A DNA stretch of 64,000 nucleotides from Roseomonas sp. Lineage in GTDB: Bacteria > Pseudomonadota > Alphaproteobacteria > Acetobacterales > Acetobacteraceae. This document shows positions 17,041 through 27,503 of this stretch, piece after piece. A model generated the notes under the pieces. It worked only from the letters and a program-made list of their open reading frames with translations. It had not been told where the DNA came from and searched no databases. Positions within the stretch are counted from its first letter, which is position 1. Each line of letters starts with the position of its first letter. Both the position numbers and the translations under genes were made by a program. The stretch spans positions 248,001-312,000 of the forward strand of contig JADCFN010000003.1 of assembly GCA_020249505.1 (NCBI GenBank). Reading direction: 5' to 3'.

Positions 17041-19200
17041 ATGAGTGACATCAGGCCCGATATCGAAGCCTTCCCGCTGGCGGAAAGCCCGGCGCGCTTC
17101 AGCAATCGGGAGCTTTCCTGGCTTGCCTTCAATCAGCGCGTGCTGGAAGAAGCGGGCAATGCGCGCCATCCGCTATTGGAACGGCTGCGCTTTGTGGCGA
17201 TTTCAGCGAATAACCTGGATGAATTCTATTCGGTCCGCGTGGCGGGTCTGGTCGGGCAGGATCGCGCCGGGGTGGTGACACCTTCACCTGATGGGTTGAC
17301 GCCGGCGCAACAGCTTGCCGCCATTCATGAACGTGCGCGCGCGCTGATTGATGGCCAGCAGGATTCCTGGCGGGCGCTTCGTACCATGCTGCGCGAGGCG
17401 CATCTGATGGTGGTGGATCGGTCCGATTTGACCGAGGCTGATCGCCAATGGCTGGACGAATGGTTCATGGACCGTGTCTTTCCAGTGCTGACGCCGCTGG
17501 CCGTTGACCCTGCGCATCCCTTTCCCTTCATCGCCAATCTCGCGCTTTGCCTGGTCTTCAAGCTGGTGCGCGAAGAAGATGGCGGCACCATGCGCGCCCT
17601 TTTGCCGCTGCCGCCGCAGGTGGAGCGTTTCATTCGCCTGCCATCGCGCCGCGGGTCGGGTGCGATGCGCTTCGCGCTGCTGGAAGATGTGATCCTGCTA
17701 TTCCTGGATCGGCTTTTCCCAGGCTTCATCATGGCGGAAAGCGGGTTGTTTCGGCTGATCCGCGACACGGATGTGGAATTCGAGGAAGAGGCCGAAGACC
17801 TTGTCCGTTCCTATGAAAGCGCGCTCAAGCGCCGCAGGCGCGGGCGCGCCATCCGGCTTTCCGTCACTGCCAATACGCCTTCCGATATGCTTGATTTCGT
17901 GGCCGAGGAATTGGATGCGCCGCGGTCAGAAGTATTCGTGGTGGATGGGCTGCTCGGGCTTTCCGATCTCACGCAATTGATCGTGGATGATCGGCCTGAT
18001 CTGCTGTTCACACCCTATACGCCGCGCTTTCCCGAACGCATCCTGGATTTCGGCGGTGATTGCTTCGCCGCCATCCGCGCCAAGGATATTGTGGTGCATC
18101 ACCCTTACGAAAGCTTCGATGTGGTGGTGCAATTCCTGAGGCAAGCGGCGCGCGATCCGAATGTGATTGCGATCAAGCAAACGCTTTATCGCACCACGCG
18201 CGACAGCCCAATTGCCAAGGCACTGATTGAAGCGGCCGAGGCGGGCAAAAGTGTCACCGGTATTGTGGAATTGAAGGCGCGCTTTGATGAGGAACGCAAC
18301 ATTGCGCTGGCCCGCGAATTGGAAGCGGCTGGCGTGCAGACGGTTTTCGGCTTTGTTGAATTGAAGACGCATGCGAAGGTGAGTTTGGTGGTGCGGCGCG
18401 AAGGGTCACATTTGCGATCCTATGCGCATTTCGGCACGGGGAATTACCACCCGGTCACGGCGCGCATCTATACGGATCTTTCCTATTTCACGGCCGATCC
18501 GGCGCTGACGCGCGATGCCGCCAAGCTGTTCAATTACATGACCGGCTATGCGCGGCCGGAGACGATGGAAAAGCTTGCCTTCTCACCGCTGACCACGCGG
18601 CCCACCTTGCTGGCGCTGATCCGACAGGAAATTGCCTTCGCCAAGGAAGGCAAGCCGGCGGCGATTTGGATCAAGATGAATTCGCTGGTGGATGAAACGC
18701 TGATCGATGCGCTGTATGAGGCTTCAAAGGCCGGCGTGAAGGTGGATGCGATTGTACGTGGCATTTGCTGCCTGCGCCCTGGCGTGCCTGGGCTTTCGGA
18801 CAATATCCGCGTGAAATCCATTGTCGGGCGCTTTCTGGAACATTCGCGCGTTTATGTGTTTGGCAATGGGCATAGGCTGCCATCGCGCCGCGCCAAGGTT
18901 TATATCTCCTCCGCCGATTGGATGGCGCGCAATATGGATTGGCGTGTGGAAACCATGGTGCCCGTGGAAAACGCCACCGTGCATGCGCAGGTGCTGGATC
19001 AGATCATGGTGATCAATCTGAAGGACACGCTGCAAAGCTGGCAGCTTGGCCCGGATGGCCATTGGGCGCGCATCGAAGCGCCCGAGAATGGCGTTTGCGC
19101 GCATGAGTATTTCATGACCAACCCATCGCTTTCGGGACGTGGCAGCGCCTTGGCGCGCGGTACGCGGCGACAGCGGCAAGATCGTGTGAAGCAGGATTGA
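17041..19200 (+). CDS. ppk1: Polyphosphate kinase 1
   Basis: A 719-residue cytosolic enzyme that reversibly makes polyphosphate from ATP. The N-terminal [19 protein letters not shown] (20-38) and [14 protein letters not shown] are hallmark sequences. The HxK phospholipase-D-like motif with the likely phosphohistidine is His444 ([11 protein letters not shown]), followed by [19 protein letters not shown]; the second motif is near [13 protein letters not shown]. The length is normal. Its TGA shares a base with the ppx start, so kinase and exopolyphosphatase are coupled. Confidence 0.97.
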   Translation: MSDIRPDIEAFPLAESPARFSNRELSWLAFNQRVLEEAGNARHPLLERLRFVAISANNLDEFYSVRVAGLVGQDRAGVVTPSPDGLTPAQQLAAIHERARALIDGQQDSWRALRTMLREAHLMVVDRSDLTEADRQWLDEWFMDRVFPVLTPLAVDPAHPFPFIANLALCLVFKLVREEDGGTMRALLPLPPQVERFIRLPSRRGSGAMRFALLEDVILLFLDRLFPGFIMAESGLFRLIRDTDVEFEEEAEDLVRSYESALKRRRRGRAIRLSVTANTPSDMLDFVAEELDAPRSEVFVVDGLLGLSDLTQLIVDDRPDLLFTPYTPRFPERILDFGGDCFAAIRAKDIVVHHPYESFDVVVQFLRQAARDPNVIAIKQTLYRTTRDSPIAKALIEAAEAGKSVTGIVELKARFDEERNIALARELEAAGVQTVFGFVELKTHAKVSLVVRREGSHLRSYAHFGTGNYHPVTARIYTDLSYFTADPALTRDAAKLFNYMTGYARPETMEKLAFSPLTTRPTLLALIRQEIAFAKEGKPAAIWIKMNSLVDETLIDALYEASKAGVKVDAIVRGICCLRPGVPGLSDNIRVKSIVGRFLEHSRVYVFGNGHRLPSRRAKVYISSADWMARNMDWRVETMVPVENATVHAQVLDQIMVINLKDTLQSWQLGPDGHWARIEAPENGVCAHEYFMTNPSLSGRGSALARGTRRQRQDRVKQD

Positions 19201-20720
19201 TGGACGGCGCCGCGCTCAGCGCCCGAACGGGCCACGCAACCACGACCATGCGCTGCGGCGTGGTGGATTTGGGGTCAAATTCCGTGCGCCTTGTGGTCTT
19301 TGAAGGACGCGGGCGCAATCCTGTTGCCATCTTCAACGAAAAGGCCGTGCTGGGGCTTGGCCGTGGGCTGCATGATACGGGGCAGCTCAATCCCGATGCG
19401 GTGGCGCAGGCGCTGACGATCATGCAGCGCTACCATGCGGTGGCGCGCGCCATGGGCGCCGCACCAATTGAGGTTTTGGCGACTGCTGCGGTGCGTGATG
19501 CATCCAATGGCGCGGCTTTTGTCGCGGCCCTCGGCGAAAAACTGCCCGGCGTGCCGATCCATATCCTGACGGGGGATGAGGAAGCGCGGCTTTCCGCCGA
19601 TGGCGTGCTGCTCGGCTTTCCCGGCGCGGATGGCCTGCTTGGCGATATCGGCGGCGGTTCACTGGAATTGGTGGCGCTCAGCCAGGGCGCACAGGGCAAA
19701 AGCGCCAGCCTGCCGATTGGCACGATTCGCTTGGCCGATCGCGCCAAGGAGGATATCGGCAAGGCGCGCGCAATCGTTACCGAGGAATTGGCGCGTCACC
19801 CTTGGCTGCATGGCGCAGCGGGGCGGGATTTGTATCTGGTGGGTGGCGCCTGGCGCGCCATGGCGCGCATGCATATGGCGCAAACCGGCTATCCGCTTTC
19901 CATTGTCCATCATTACGCGCTGACGCGCGAAGAAGCGCGCGATCTTTCCGGTGTATTGATGGCCGCCACGCGCCGCACGCTGGAACGCATGCCAGGCGCG
20001 CCCAGCAAGCGCCTGGCGGATTTGCCCTTTGCCGCGCTGGTGCTGCGCCGGCTCTTGCGCGCCAGCGGCGCGCGCCGCGTGATTTTCAGCGCCAATGGTT
20101 TGCGTGAAGGCTGGTATGCGCGCCTGCTTGATGCGGCTGAACGCAAGCGGGATCCGCTTCTGGCAGCCGCGTACGACATGGCGCTGCGTTTCGGCCGCGA
20201 CCAGACCATGCCGCCCGCGCTTTTCGCCTGGACCGCGCCGCTTTTTGAGGATGAGTCGCCCCTCGCCCTGGCGCTCCGCGAAGCGGCCTGTTGGGTGAGC
20301 GATATCGGCAGCCATGATCATCCGGATTACCGCGCCGAACACGCGTTTTATCGTGTGCTGCGCCAGCCTGGTGTTGGCTTTGATCATCACGGCCGCGCCT
20401 TCCTGGCCCTTGCCGCAGCGCTGCGTTACGAGGCTGAGGCTGAAGCGCCCTTCTTACCCTCAGCGCGCTTATTATTGGATGTTGGCACGCTGCGGCGTGC
20501 GGAGATTTTGGGCGCGGCTTTCAGGCTTGCCTATACGCTTTCCGGTGGTACGCCGGTGCTGCTGGCGGGCACGTCACTGGAACGCCGTGGTGGGCGGCTG
20601 ATTCTGCGGCTTGTTGAAGGCGGCGGGGTTTTTGCAGGTGAAAGCGTGTTGCGGCGGCTTGAAACCCTTGCCGCCGTGCTTGGGCTTGAATCAAGCGTGC
20701 AAGTCACGCGGCGCGGGTGA
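19200..20720 (+). CDS. ppx: Exopolyphosphatase (Ppx/GppA family)
   Basis: A 506-residue ASKHA-fold phosphatase that releases phosphate from polyphosphate or hydrolyses pppGpp. The phosphate-binding loops VVDLGSNSVRLVVFEG (near 19-34) and LLGDIGGGSLELV are clear; an HD-like C-terminal helical region follows. The ATG overlaps the ppk1 TGA. An alternative ATG at 19248 begins directly at the domain and would remove 16 residues. The unit ends with a hairpin at 20740-20767. Confidence 0.9.
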   Translation: MDGAALSARTGHATTTMRCGVVDLGSNSVRLVVFEGRGRNPVAIFNEKAVLGLGRGLHDTGQLNPDAVAQALTIMQRYHAVARAMGAAPIEVLATAAVRDASNGAAFVAALGEKLPGVPIHILTGDEEARLSADGVLLGFPGADGLLGDIGGGSLELVALSQGAQGKSASLPIGTIRLADRAKEDIGKARAIVTEELARHPWLHGAAGRDLYLVGGAWRAMARMHMAQTGYPLSIVHHYALTREEARDLSGVLMAATRRTLERMPGAPSKRLADLPFAALVLRRLLRASGARRVIFSANGLREGWYARLLDAAERKRDPLLAAAYDMALRFGRDQTMPPALFAWTAPLFEDESPLALALREAACWVSDIGSHDHPDYRAEHAFYRVLRQPGVGFDHHGRAFLALAAALRYEAEAEAPFLPSARLLLDVGTLRRAEILGAAFRLAYTLSGGTPVLLAGTSLERRGGRLILRLVEGGGVFAGESVLRRLETLAAVLGLESSVQVTRRG

Positions 20721-20739
20721 TCTTCTTGGCATGAAGATG

Positions 20740-20774
20740 GCCGACCGGGCTGCCTAACCCGGTCGGTGCATTTT
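20740..20774 (+). terminator. Terminator-like hairpin between ppx and the BMP receptor gene
   Basis: The arms CCGACCGGG (20741-20749) and CCCGGTCGG (20758-20766) form a 9-bp perfect stem with an 8-nt loop, followed by TGCATTTT on the plus strand. It lies between convergent genes and could serve both directions. Confidence 0.65.
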
Positions 20775-20781
20775 CAACCTC

Positions 20782-21858
20782 TCAAGGCATCGCGACATCA
20801 ATGCCCTGATAGAAATAATTCTGCGCGCGGATTTCATCATCCGAAAGGCGCCGGCCGGCCGGGATCACCACCGTCCCATCCTGGCGTGTGATCGGGCCTT
20901 CGAACGGGTGCAGTGTGCCGGCGGCGATGGCGTCGCGGATGCGCGTTGCCTCGCTCACTTCCTCGGGCGCCATATTGGTGAAGGGGGCCATGCGGAACAT
21001 GCCGCTGCCAAGCCCACCCCAGGTATCCGTCGGGCGCCAGGTGCCATCCAGCACGGCCTTGGCCCGTTCGGCGTAGTAATCGCCCCAATTGTTCACGCTG
21101 CTGGTGAGATGGGCGCGGGGGGCGAAGCGCGTCATGTCCGATGCCTGGCCAAAGCCGAAAATGCCGCGCTGTTCCGCCAATTGCAGCGGCGCCGGGCCAT
21201 CAGTGTGGCTGCACAGCACATCGCAGCCCTGGTCAATCAGGGCACGGGCGGCATCGGCCTCTCGCGCTGGGTTCGACCAGGCGTTTACCCACACAACGCG
21301 CACCTTCATGGAAGGGTCCACAGACCAGGCGCCGCGCATAACGGTATTGATGGCGCTGATCACCTCCGGCACCGGGAAGGTGGCAACATAGCCGATGGTC
21401 TTGGAACGGGATTTGCGCGCGGCGATCACGCCCTGGATGTAGCGGCCTTCGTAGAAGCGGGCATTGTAGATCGCCATATTTGGCAGCGTTGTTGGGCCGG
21501 TGGCGTTTTCGAAGAATACGCCCGGGTGCTGCGGCGCCAGGCGCTGCGTGGGGGCGAAATAGGAAAAGCTGGTGGTGAAGATCAGCCGATGGCCGGTGCG
21601 GACAAGCTGGGTCACCACACGGTCGAAATCGGGTGGTGCCACGGATTCCACCGTGGTGGCATTGACGCGGTCGCCCAGTACCTCGGCCATGCGGCGGCGG
21701 CCCTGGTCGTGCATGTGGGACCAGCCGAAATCGCCGACCGGACCGATCAGGACGACGCCGACGTTGAGGCGCGACTGCGCTTCGGCCTGCTGACCAGCCA
21801 GCGCAGCGCCGGCAAGACCAGCAGAACCAGCCATAAGATGACGACGGGTGATGTTCAT
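20782..21858 (-). CDS. BMP-family ABC transporter substrate-binding protein
   Basis: A 358-residue periplasmic receptor of the basic membrane protein/PnrA type, which binds nucleosides or purines. A Tat-like leader (T-R-R-H-L-M-A-G-S-A-G) is followed by an A-rich stretch ending near QAEAQ. The mature start NVGVVLIGPVGDFGWSHMHDQGR is typical of the family (G-D-x-G-W-S/T-x-x-H-x-x-G). It is last in a four-gene importer cluster on the minus strand, 58 bases after the second permease gene. Confidence 0.9.
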   Translation of the reverse strand: MNITRRHLMAGSAGLAGAALAGQQAEAQSRLNVGVVLIGPVGDFGWSHMHDQGRRRMAEVLGDRVNATTVESVAPPDFDRVVTQLVRTGHRLIFTTSFSYFAPTQRLAPQHPGVFFENATGPTTLPNMAIYNARFYEGRYIQGVIAARKSRSKTIGYVATFPVPEVISAINTVMRGAWSVDPSMKVRVVWVNAWSNPAREADAARALIDQGCDVLCSHTDGPAPLQLAEQRGIFGFGQASDMTRFAPRAHLTSSVNNWGDYYAERAKAVLDGTWRPTDTWGGLGSGMFRMAPFTNMAPEEVSEATRIRDAIAAGTLHPFEGPITRQDGTVVIPAGRRLSDDEIRAQNYFYQGIDVAMP

Positions 21859-21916
21859 GAAGCTCTCCCTGAAAAGCGGTCTGGATTAAGCAAATTTAAT
21901 ACCAAGACGGAAGGGG

Positions 21917-22834
21917 CTATCTGTCGGGGACGAAGGGCACGCCGAGGGAGGCCGGCCCCGCCGCCCCGCCCCGCCTTGCCCGCATAATGAGCACGAGCAC
22001 CAAAATCGTGATCAGATAGGGCAAGGCCGCCAGAAATTGCGATGGCAGCGGCACGCCGGCCGATTGCGCATGCAATTGCAGGATGGTGAGCGCGCCAAAC
22101 AGATAGGCACCGACCATGGCCCTGAAGGGCAGCCAGGAGGCAAAGACCACAATCGCGAGTGCAATCCAGCCCCGCCCCGCGGTCATGCCGCTGGTCCAGA
22201 AGGGTGTCAGAACCAACGACATATAGGCCCCCGCCAGCCCCGCGCATCCGCCGCCGAACAGGATGGCAAGCAGGCGTATGCGCCGCACCGGGTAGCCCAG
22301 CGCATGCGCCGCCGCGTGGTTTTCACCCACCGCGCGCAGCACAAGCCCGGCGCGGCTTTTGGTGAGGAACCACCAGGCGGCCACCACCAAGGCGATAGAG
22401 GCATAGACAAACGGGTCTTGGCGGAACAGCAGCGGGCCAAGGAAGGGAATATCGGGCAGCCAGGGGATTTCGATCTTGCCGATGCCGGCGCGCTGCACGC
22501 CGACAAAGGGCGCACCGATCACGCCGGAAAGCCCAAGCCCCAGAATGGCCAAAGCAAGCCCAGCCGCGACCTGATTGGCCGCAAGCCCCAGGACGAGGGC
22601 GGCAAACACCAGCGATAGCGCCATGCCGGCCAGCACGGCCACCAGCACGCCAAAACTGGAAGACCCGGTGGCGATGGCGGCGGCAATACCGGCAGCAGCG
22701 CCGATGACCATCATGCCCTCAACGCCCAGATTCAAGACGCCGGCGCGTTCCACTACCAATTCGCCAATCGCCGCGATTAGCAACGGGGTGGAGGCGGTGA
22801 TGATGGTCAGGATAATGGCTTCGAACAATGTCAT
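21917..22834 (-). CDS. ABC transporter permease (nucleoside/BMP type), subunit 2
   Basis: A 305-residue branched-chain/ribose-type permease with about eight to ten helices. The start LFEAIILTIITASTPLLIAAIGELVVERAG contains the E-R-A-G-V-L-N-L-G-V-E-G motif typical of the BMP-linked YufQ-type permease. It begins inside the last codon of the first permease gene (4-base overlap). Together the two permeases form the membrane channel of the importer. Confidence 0.9.
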   Translation of the reverse strand: MTLFEAIILTIITASTPLLIAAIGELVVERAGVLNLGVEGMMVIGAAAGIAAAIATGSSSFGVLVAVLAGMALSLVFAALVLGLAANQVAAGLALAILGLGLSGVIGAPFVGVQRAGIGKIEIPWLPDIPFLGPLLFRQDPFVYASIALVVAAWWFLTKSRAGLVLRAVGENHAAAHALGYPVRRIRLLAILFGGGCAGLAGAYMSLVLTPFWTSGMTAGRGWIALAIVVFASWLPFRAMVGAYLFGALTILQLHAQSAGVPLPSQFLAALPYLITILVLVLIMRARRGGAAGPASLGVPFVPDR

Positions 22835-23907
22835 GTCGCAGCCCCCCGCAGCAGGCGGAAGCGATACAAAAGCATACTATCGCAGACCAGCACGAAGAAC
22901 AGCAAAAGCCCTTGCAGCACGCGCGTTGCATCCAAAGGCAGGCGCAGCATGATTTGCGCATTCTCGCCACCGATGAAGGTGATGGCGATGAAAACGCCGG
23001 CGAACAAGCAGCCGATGGGATTAAGCCGCCCGAGGAAGGCAACGATGATGGCGGTGAAGCCATAGCCAGGTGAAATGCCGGGCTGCAATTGCTTCACGGT
23101 CCCCGCGGCTTCCAGCACGCCGGCAAGCCCGGCAAGCGCGCCCGAGATCATGAAAACCGTGATGATCAGCCGTGTTTCGGAAAACCCGGCAAAGCGCGCG
23201 GCGCGCGGCGCTTCCCCCACAAGGCGGATTTCAAACCCCTTCAGCGTGCGCCCCATCAGCAGCATGAAGGCAAATACAATAGCAATCATGATCGGCGTGC
23301 CGATATTGAGCCGCCCGCCTTCCATCAGCAGCGGCAGCGTCGCTTCCACCTCAAACACCACGCTATTGGGCATGTTGAAGCCGGCCGGGTCGCGCCAGGG
23401 GCCGCGCACCAGGTAATCCAGCAGCAATTCCGCGACATAAACCAGCATCAGGCTGGTCAGGATTTCATTGGCGCCGAAACGGGTGCGGAGCAGCGCAGGG
23501 ATCAGCGCAAAACACGCGCCCGCCATGGCGCCCACCAGCAGCATCACCGGCAAAAGCCACGGCCCTTGCGTGCTGCCATGGGTGATGATGGCGATATAAC
23601 CACCCGCCATGGCACCGAACAGGAATTGCCCTTCGGCGCCGATATTCCAGACTTTGGCGCGGTAGCAAACCGCAAGCCCAACCGCGATCAGCACCAAGGG
23701 TGTCGCCTTCACCGCCACTTCCTGCAAACCCCAGGAATCCGAGAGCGGATCAAGGAAATAGGTGCTCAGCGCCGCCACCGGGTCCTTACCCAGCAGCGCG
23801 AACATAATGGCGGCAGAAATCATGGTGAGCGCCACGGCAATAAGTGGCGAGATCAGCATCAGGCTGATCGGTGTCTCGCTGCGCTTTTCCATGACCAAAC
23901 GCATCAC
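22831..23907 (-). CDS. ABC transporter permease (nucleoside/BMP type), subunit 1
   Basis: A 358-residue permease of the YufP type with about ten helices. After the first helices comes [28 protein letters not shown], the family signature around W-N-I-G-x-E-G-Q. A central [11 protein letters not shown] segment resembles the EAA loop that contacts the ATPase. Overlaps of 4 bases with both neighbours show one transcription unit. Confidence 0.9.
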   Translation of the reverse strand: MMRLVMEKRSETPISLMLISPLIAVALTMISAAIMFALLGKDPVAALSTYFLDPLSDSWGLQEVAVKATPLVLIAVGLAVCYRAKVWNIGAEGQFLFGAMAGGYIAIITHGSTQGPWLLPVMLLVGAMAGACFALIPALLRTRFGANEILTSLMLVYVAELLLDYLVRGPWRDPAGFNMPNSVVFEVEATLPLLMEGGRLNIGTPIMIAIVFAFMLLMGRTLKGFEIRLVGEAPRAARFAGFSETRLIITVFMISGALAGLAGVLEAAGTVKQLQPGISPGYGFTAIIVAFLGRLNPIGCLFAGVFIAITFIGGENAQIMLRLPLDATRVLQGLLLFFVLVCDSMLLYRFRLLRGAAT

Positions 23908-25421
23908 GCCGCCATCCCCGCCCCGCCCATCAATAGGCCGAGCGATTCACGTGTGGCTTGCGCGGTTGGCATGGCGGGCGAAAGCCGGCCCATGAACATG
24001 ACGCAGAGCCGGTCCGAGATTTCCAGCAACTCATCCAAATCCTGGCTGATCACCAGAACAGCGCTGCCCGCACGCGCCAGATCCATCAAGGCTTGCCGAA
24101 TGGTGGAAGCCGCCCCGGCATCCACGCCCCAGCTTGGCTGCGCCACCACCAGCAGGCCGGGCTTGCGGGCGATTTCCCGGCCAATGACGAATTTCTGCAA
24201 ATTGCCGCCCGATAGCGCGCGGGCTTCCGGATCGGCGGGGCCTTTGCGCACATCAAAGGCGCGCACCACCTTGCCCACAAAGTCAGTCAGCTTGGCGCGA
24301 TCCACCAAGCCATGACGCAAGAAACCATTGGTTGCATGGCCTGAAAGCAGCGCATTTTCCGTGAGCCGCATGGCGGGTGCGGCGCCATGGCCAAGCCGTT
24401 CTTCCGGGACAAAGGCGGCACCACGCCGGCGGCGTTCATTGATGCCGGCGCGGCCAACCGCGACACCATCCATGGCAATGGCCGCGTCATGGGGCGCCAA
24501 TTCTTCGCCGCTGAGCGCTGCAAAAAGCTCATCCTGACCATTGCCGGCGACACCCGCGATGCCCAACACCTCACCGGCGCGCAGTTCCAGATTTATATTG
24601 GCAAGTGCAATGCCATGCGCATGCAGCGGCGGGAGAGACAGCGCAGAAACCGCTAACCGCACCGGGCCTTGCGCTTCGATCACATCATGGCGGATGGGCA
24701 CCACATCGCCGCCCATCATCATGCGCGCGAGGCTTGCCGCGGTTTCCGCGCGCGGGTCGCAATGCGCCACCACCTGGCCGCCGCGCAGAATGGTCGCGGC
24801 TTCGCAAATGCGCCGCACTTCTTCCAGCTTGTGGGAGATATAAAGGACAGAACGCCCCTCAGCGCGCAGCCGGGCGAGCGTCGCAAAAAGCCCCTCGGCT
24901 TCCTGCGGTGTCAGCACGGAAGTGGGTTCATCCAGGATCAGCAGGCTTGGGTCCTGCATCAGGCAGCGCATGATCTCAACGCGCTGCCGCTCACCCACGG
25001 AAAGCCGCCAGACTTCGCGGCTGGGATCAAGCGGCAGGCCATAGGCGCGGCTGGTCTCGGCAAGGCGTTCGGCGATCTCATTCAAGGCACCCGCGCCATC
25101 AAGCGCGAGGGCGACGTTTTCTGCCACTGTCAGCGCCTCAAATAGCGAAAAATGCTGGAACACCATGCCAATCCCAAGTGCGCGGGCGGCGCGGGGGCTT
25201 TCCACCTGAACCGGCGCACCGCGCCAGACAAGCCGCCCCGCATCCGGGCGCAGCAGGCCATAGATGATTTTGACGAGCGTGGATTTGCCGGCGCCATTTT
25301 CACCAAGCAGCGCATGGATTTCGCCGGGTGCGACCTTCAGGTCCACGGCGTTATTCGCCACCAGCGCGCCGAAGCGCTTGGTAATGCCCTCAGCGGCAAG
25401 AAGCGGGGGGGATGCCTGCAT
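23904..25421 (-). CDS. ABC transporter ATP-binding protein with two nucleotide-binding domains
   Basis: A 505-residue double ABC ATPase of the sugar/nucleoside importer class. The first domain has a complete Walker A (GENGAGKST), signature [11 protein letters not shown] and Walker [12 protein letters not shown]. The second has a degenerate Walker A (GVAGNGQDE, no Lys) with signature [14 protein letters not shown], as usual in the class. It is the first gene of the importer operon, and its ATG is 4 codons upstream of a T-rich stretch at 25438-25441. Confidence 0.93.
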   Translation of the reverse strand: MQASPPLLAAEGITKRFGALVANNAVDLKVAPGEIHALLGENGAGKSTLVKIIYGLLRPDAGRLVWRGAPVQVESPRAARALGIGMVFQHFSLFEALTVAENVALALDGAGALNEIAERLAETSRAYGLPLDPSREVWRLSVGERQRVEIMRCLMQDPSLLILDEPTSVLTPQEAEGLFATLARLRAEGRSVLYISHKLEEVRRICEAATILRGGQVVAHCDPRAETAASLARMMMGGDVVPIRHDVIEAQGPVRLAVSALSLPPLHAHGIALANINLELRAGEVLGIAGVAGNGQDELFAALSGEELAPHDAAIAMDGVAVGRAGINERRRRGAAFVPEERLGHGAAPAMRLTENALLSGHATNGFLRHGLVDRAKLTDFVGKVVRAFDVRKGPADPEARALSGGNLQKFVIGREIARKPGLLVVAQPSWGVDAGAASTIRQALMDLARAGSAVLVISQDLDELLEISDRLCVMFMGRLSPAMPTAQATRESLGLLMGGAGMAA

Positions 25422-25485
25422 GACAGGCGTGTAACCTTTTTAGGTGGCGTGATCTATGCCGCGTTTGGCGCCGCCACGCCTGTTT

Positions 25486-25905
25486 TTACAGCAGGCCAAG
25501 CGCCGAGAATAGTCGCGCCGCCGGCGGCCAGGCTTCCACCACCGCGTCGCGCTTGATGATGGCCGCAAGCCCGCCGCCCAATAGCAACGCAATGGAAGCC
25601 GCCCAGGCCGCACGGAGCCTGCGCGAGGAAGCACCCTGAGCTACCTCGGCCGGGGTCTCCAGCGCTGCTACCTGCTCGGGCAAGGTCTCCTCAAGGAATG
25701 GCCTAGGCGCCGGGCGGGGTTCCTCCGCCACTGGGCTGGGCGGCAGCGGTTCGGGCGGGCGGAAGGCAAAAGGCTCCGGTACTGGCGGGTTCGGCATCGG
25801 GAATACCGTCCGGCACTGGCTACAGCGCAGCGGGCGGGTGCGGTCGCGCATCATGCGCTCCGGCACCTGAAAGCCTGCAGTGCATTTGGGGCATTCGATC
25901 AGCAT
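25486..25905 (-). CDS. MJ0042-type zinc-ribbon membrane protein
   Basis: A 139-residue protein. The N-terminal zinc ribbon has C-P-K-C (about 5-8) and C-S-Q-C (26-29), preceded by MLIECP and followed by R-T-V-F, matching the MJ0042 family. A Pro/Glu-rich linker leads to a single predicted helix near the C terminus. Function is unknown; such proteins are often encoded beside ftsE in Rhodospirillales (from memory, not checked). The start at 25905 is chosen because the zinc ribbon begins at once; 27 upstream codons are open. Divergent from ftsE. Confidence 0.75.
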   Translation of the reverse strand: MLIECPKCTAGFQVPERMMRDRTRPLRCSQCRTVFPMPNPPVPEPFAFRPPEPLPPSPVAEEPRPAPRPFLEETLPEQVAALETPAEVAQGASSRRLRAAWAASIALLLGGGLAAIIKRDAVVEAWPPAARLFSALGLL

Positions 25906-25984
25906 GGCCCTATTTTCCGTCACTGCTGGCTTCTGGGCAAGCGAAAGATTGAGCCCCCCACCCTTGCCATGCGAAACAAGCCTC

Positions 25985-26659
25985 ATGGTGAGATTCGGGC
26001 GCGTCGGGCTGGCCTATCCAAACCCCCAGGGTGATCCTGGGCAGGCGGCCTTGCGCGATGTCTCCTTCGCGCTGGGGGAGGGCAGCTTTACCTGGCTGCT
26101 TGGGCCTTCCGGGGCCGGGAAAAGCTCAATCCTCAGGTTAATGCATGCCGCCATCAGACCCTCAACCGGGGTGGTTTCGGTGCTGGGGACAGATATCGGG
26201 CAGGCGGAACGCGCGGCGCTGCCGGCGCTCAGGCGCAAGATCGGCGTGGTGCATCAGGAATTTCGCCTGCTGGGCCATCTTTCCGCCTGGGATAATGTGG
26301 CGTTGCCACTGCGCCTCGCGGGCCGGGCAGAAGCTACGGTGAAACAGGATGTCAATGAAATCCTCGATTGGCTCGGACTTGCGGCAAAGGCGGGGCGTGG
26401 CCCGGCCGAGCTTTCCGGCGGCGAACAGCAGCGCATCGCCATCGCACGCGCCATCATCACGCGCCCTGCCTTGCTGATCGCTGATGAACCGACATCGGAA
26501 TTGGATGTGTTTGAAGCGCGCCGCCTGATTGCGCTTTTTGTTGAAATGAACCGGCTTGGCACCGCGATTGTAGTCGCCACGCATTCTGAGGATTTGCCCG
26601 CGCGCCACCCGGCACGTGTGATCACCCTGTCAGAAGGGCGCATTCTTGATGCGCCGTGA
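25985..26659 (+). CDS. ftsE: Cell division ATP-binding protein FtsE
   Basis: A 224-residue single-domain ABC ATPase that with FtsX couples the divisome to peptidoglycan hydrolases. Walker A GPSGAGKS, Q-loop VVHQEFRLL, signature LSGGEQQRIAIARA and Walker B LLIADEPT are all present. After Walker B the usual G-N-L-D reads S-E-L-D. The start VRFGRVGLAYPN fits the family; an open frame extends upstream but would overlap the zinc-ribbon gene's 5' region. It overlaps ftsX by 11 bases. Confidence 0.9.
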   Translation: MVRFGRVGLAYPNPQGDPGQAALRDVSFALGEGSFTWLLGPSGAGKSSILRLMHAAIRPSTGVVSVLGTDIGQAERAALPALRRKIGVVHQEFRLLGHLSAWDNVALPLRLAGRAEATVKQDVNEILDWLGLAAKAGRGPAELSGGEQQRIAIARAIITRPALLIADEPTSELDVFEARRLIALFVEMNRLGTAIVVATHSEDLPARHPARVITLSEGRILDAP

Positions 26660-27503
26660 CGCAGGCGGCAGGGGGGACCCGATCGGCCTGCGCGGCGCGC
26701 TGGCCGATCGGCTGCTGGTGGCGCTGATTGCTGCCATGGCGCTATTCGCCACCTGCGCGCTGGCGGGGCATGAGGCTGTCAGCCAACTCGCCAAACGCTG
26801 GCAGCAGGGGGCGAATGCCGCCGTCACGGTGCAAATCCCAAACCCGACGCCAGCGCGCATGGAAGCGGCGCTTGGGGCGTTGCGTGCCCTGCCGGTAGTG
26901 CGCGAAGCGCAAGCAGTGGACCCTGGCCGCATGGCGGAATTGCTGCGCCCTTGGCTTGGTGACGTTGCGGGGCTGCCTTTGCCAGGCGTGATTGAATTGC
27001 GTCTGGCCGATCTGGCCGCCGACCCAGTGCTGATCGGTGATCGGGTGGCGGAAGCCGTGCCCGGTGCGGTGACGGAAGCGCATGGGGTTTTTGTTGCGCG
27101 ACTTGCCGCCTTGGCGCGGGCTCTTTCCGCGGCAGCCTTGGCGGCGATGCTGCTGGTGGCGGTTGTCGGGGCTTGTGTGGTGGTCCTTGCAGTGCGCGCA
27201 GGCATCGCGGCGCGGCGGGATTCCGTGATGGTGCTGCATATGCTGGGCGCGCCAGATCGCGATATTGCCGGGCGTTTCGCGCGGCGCACCGCTTGGCTTG
27301 CCTTATCGGGGGGGCTTCTGGGGGTGGCCTTGGCGGTAGGCGTGGTTTGGGTGCTGGTGCAGCTTGCCGGACCGATGCTGCCCGACATCACCACAGAAAA
27401 CCTGCCTTTGCTGGGCCTTGCCGCGATACCGGTTTCTGCCGCGCTGATCGCCTGGGTCGCGACGGTGGCGAGCATTCTATTGTGGTTGCGGCGCCTGCCA
27501 TGA
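26649..27503 (+). CDS. ftsX: Cell division protein FtsX
   Basis: A 284-residue FtsX-family permease: a first helix (about 18-38), a periplasmic region (about 40-140), then three helices near 145-175, 205-230 and 245-275. This 1+3 helix layout is typical. Conserved cytosolic text V-M-V-L-H-M-L-G-A-P-D-R-D-I-A-G-R-F follows the second helix. It forms the FtsEX complex at the division site. ATG 26649 is preferred to the adjacent TTG. Confidence 0.88.
   Translation: MRRDAGGRGDPIGLRGALADRLLVALIAAMALFATCALAGHEAVSQLAKRWQQGANAAVTVQIPNPTPARMEAALGALRALPVVREAQAVDPGRMAELLRPWLGDVAGLPLPGVIELRLADLAADPVLIGDRVAEAVPGAVTEAHGVFVARLAALARALSAAALAAMLLVAVVGACVVVLAVRAGIAARRDSVMVLHMLGAPDRDIAGRFARRTAWLALSGGLLGVALAVGVVWVLVQLAGPMLPDITTENLPLLGLAAIPVSAALIAWVATVASILLWLRRLP

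Noticed and set aside
23089..24315. A 408-codon plus-strand frame opposite the ABC importer genes
   Set aside because: His/Arg/Gln-rich shadow of the permease and ATPase genes with no recognisable domain.
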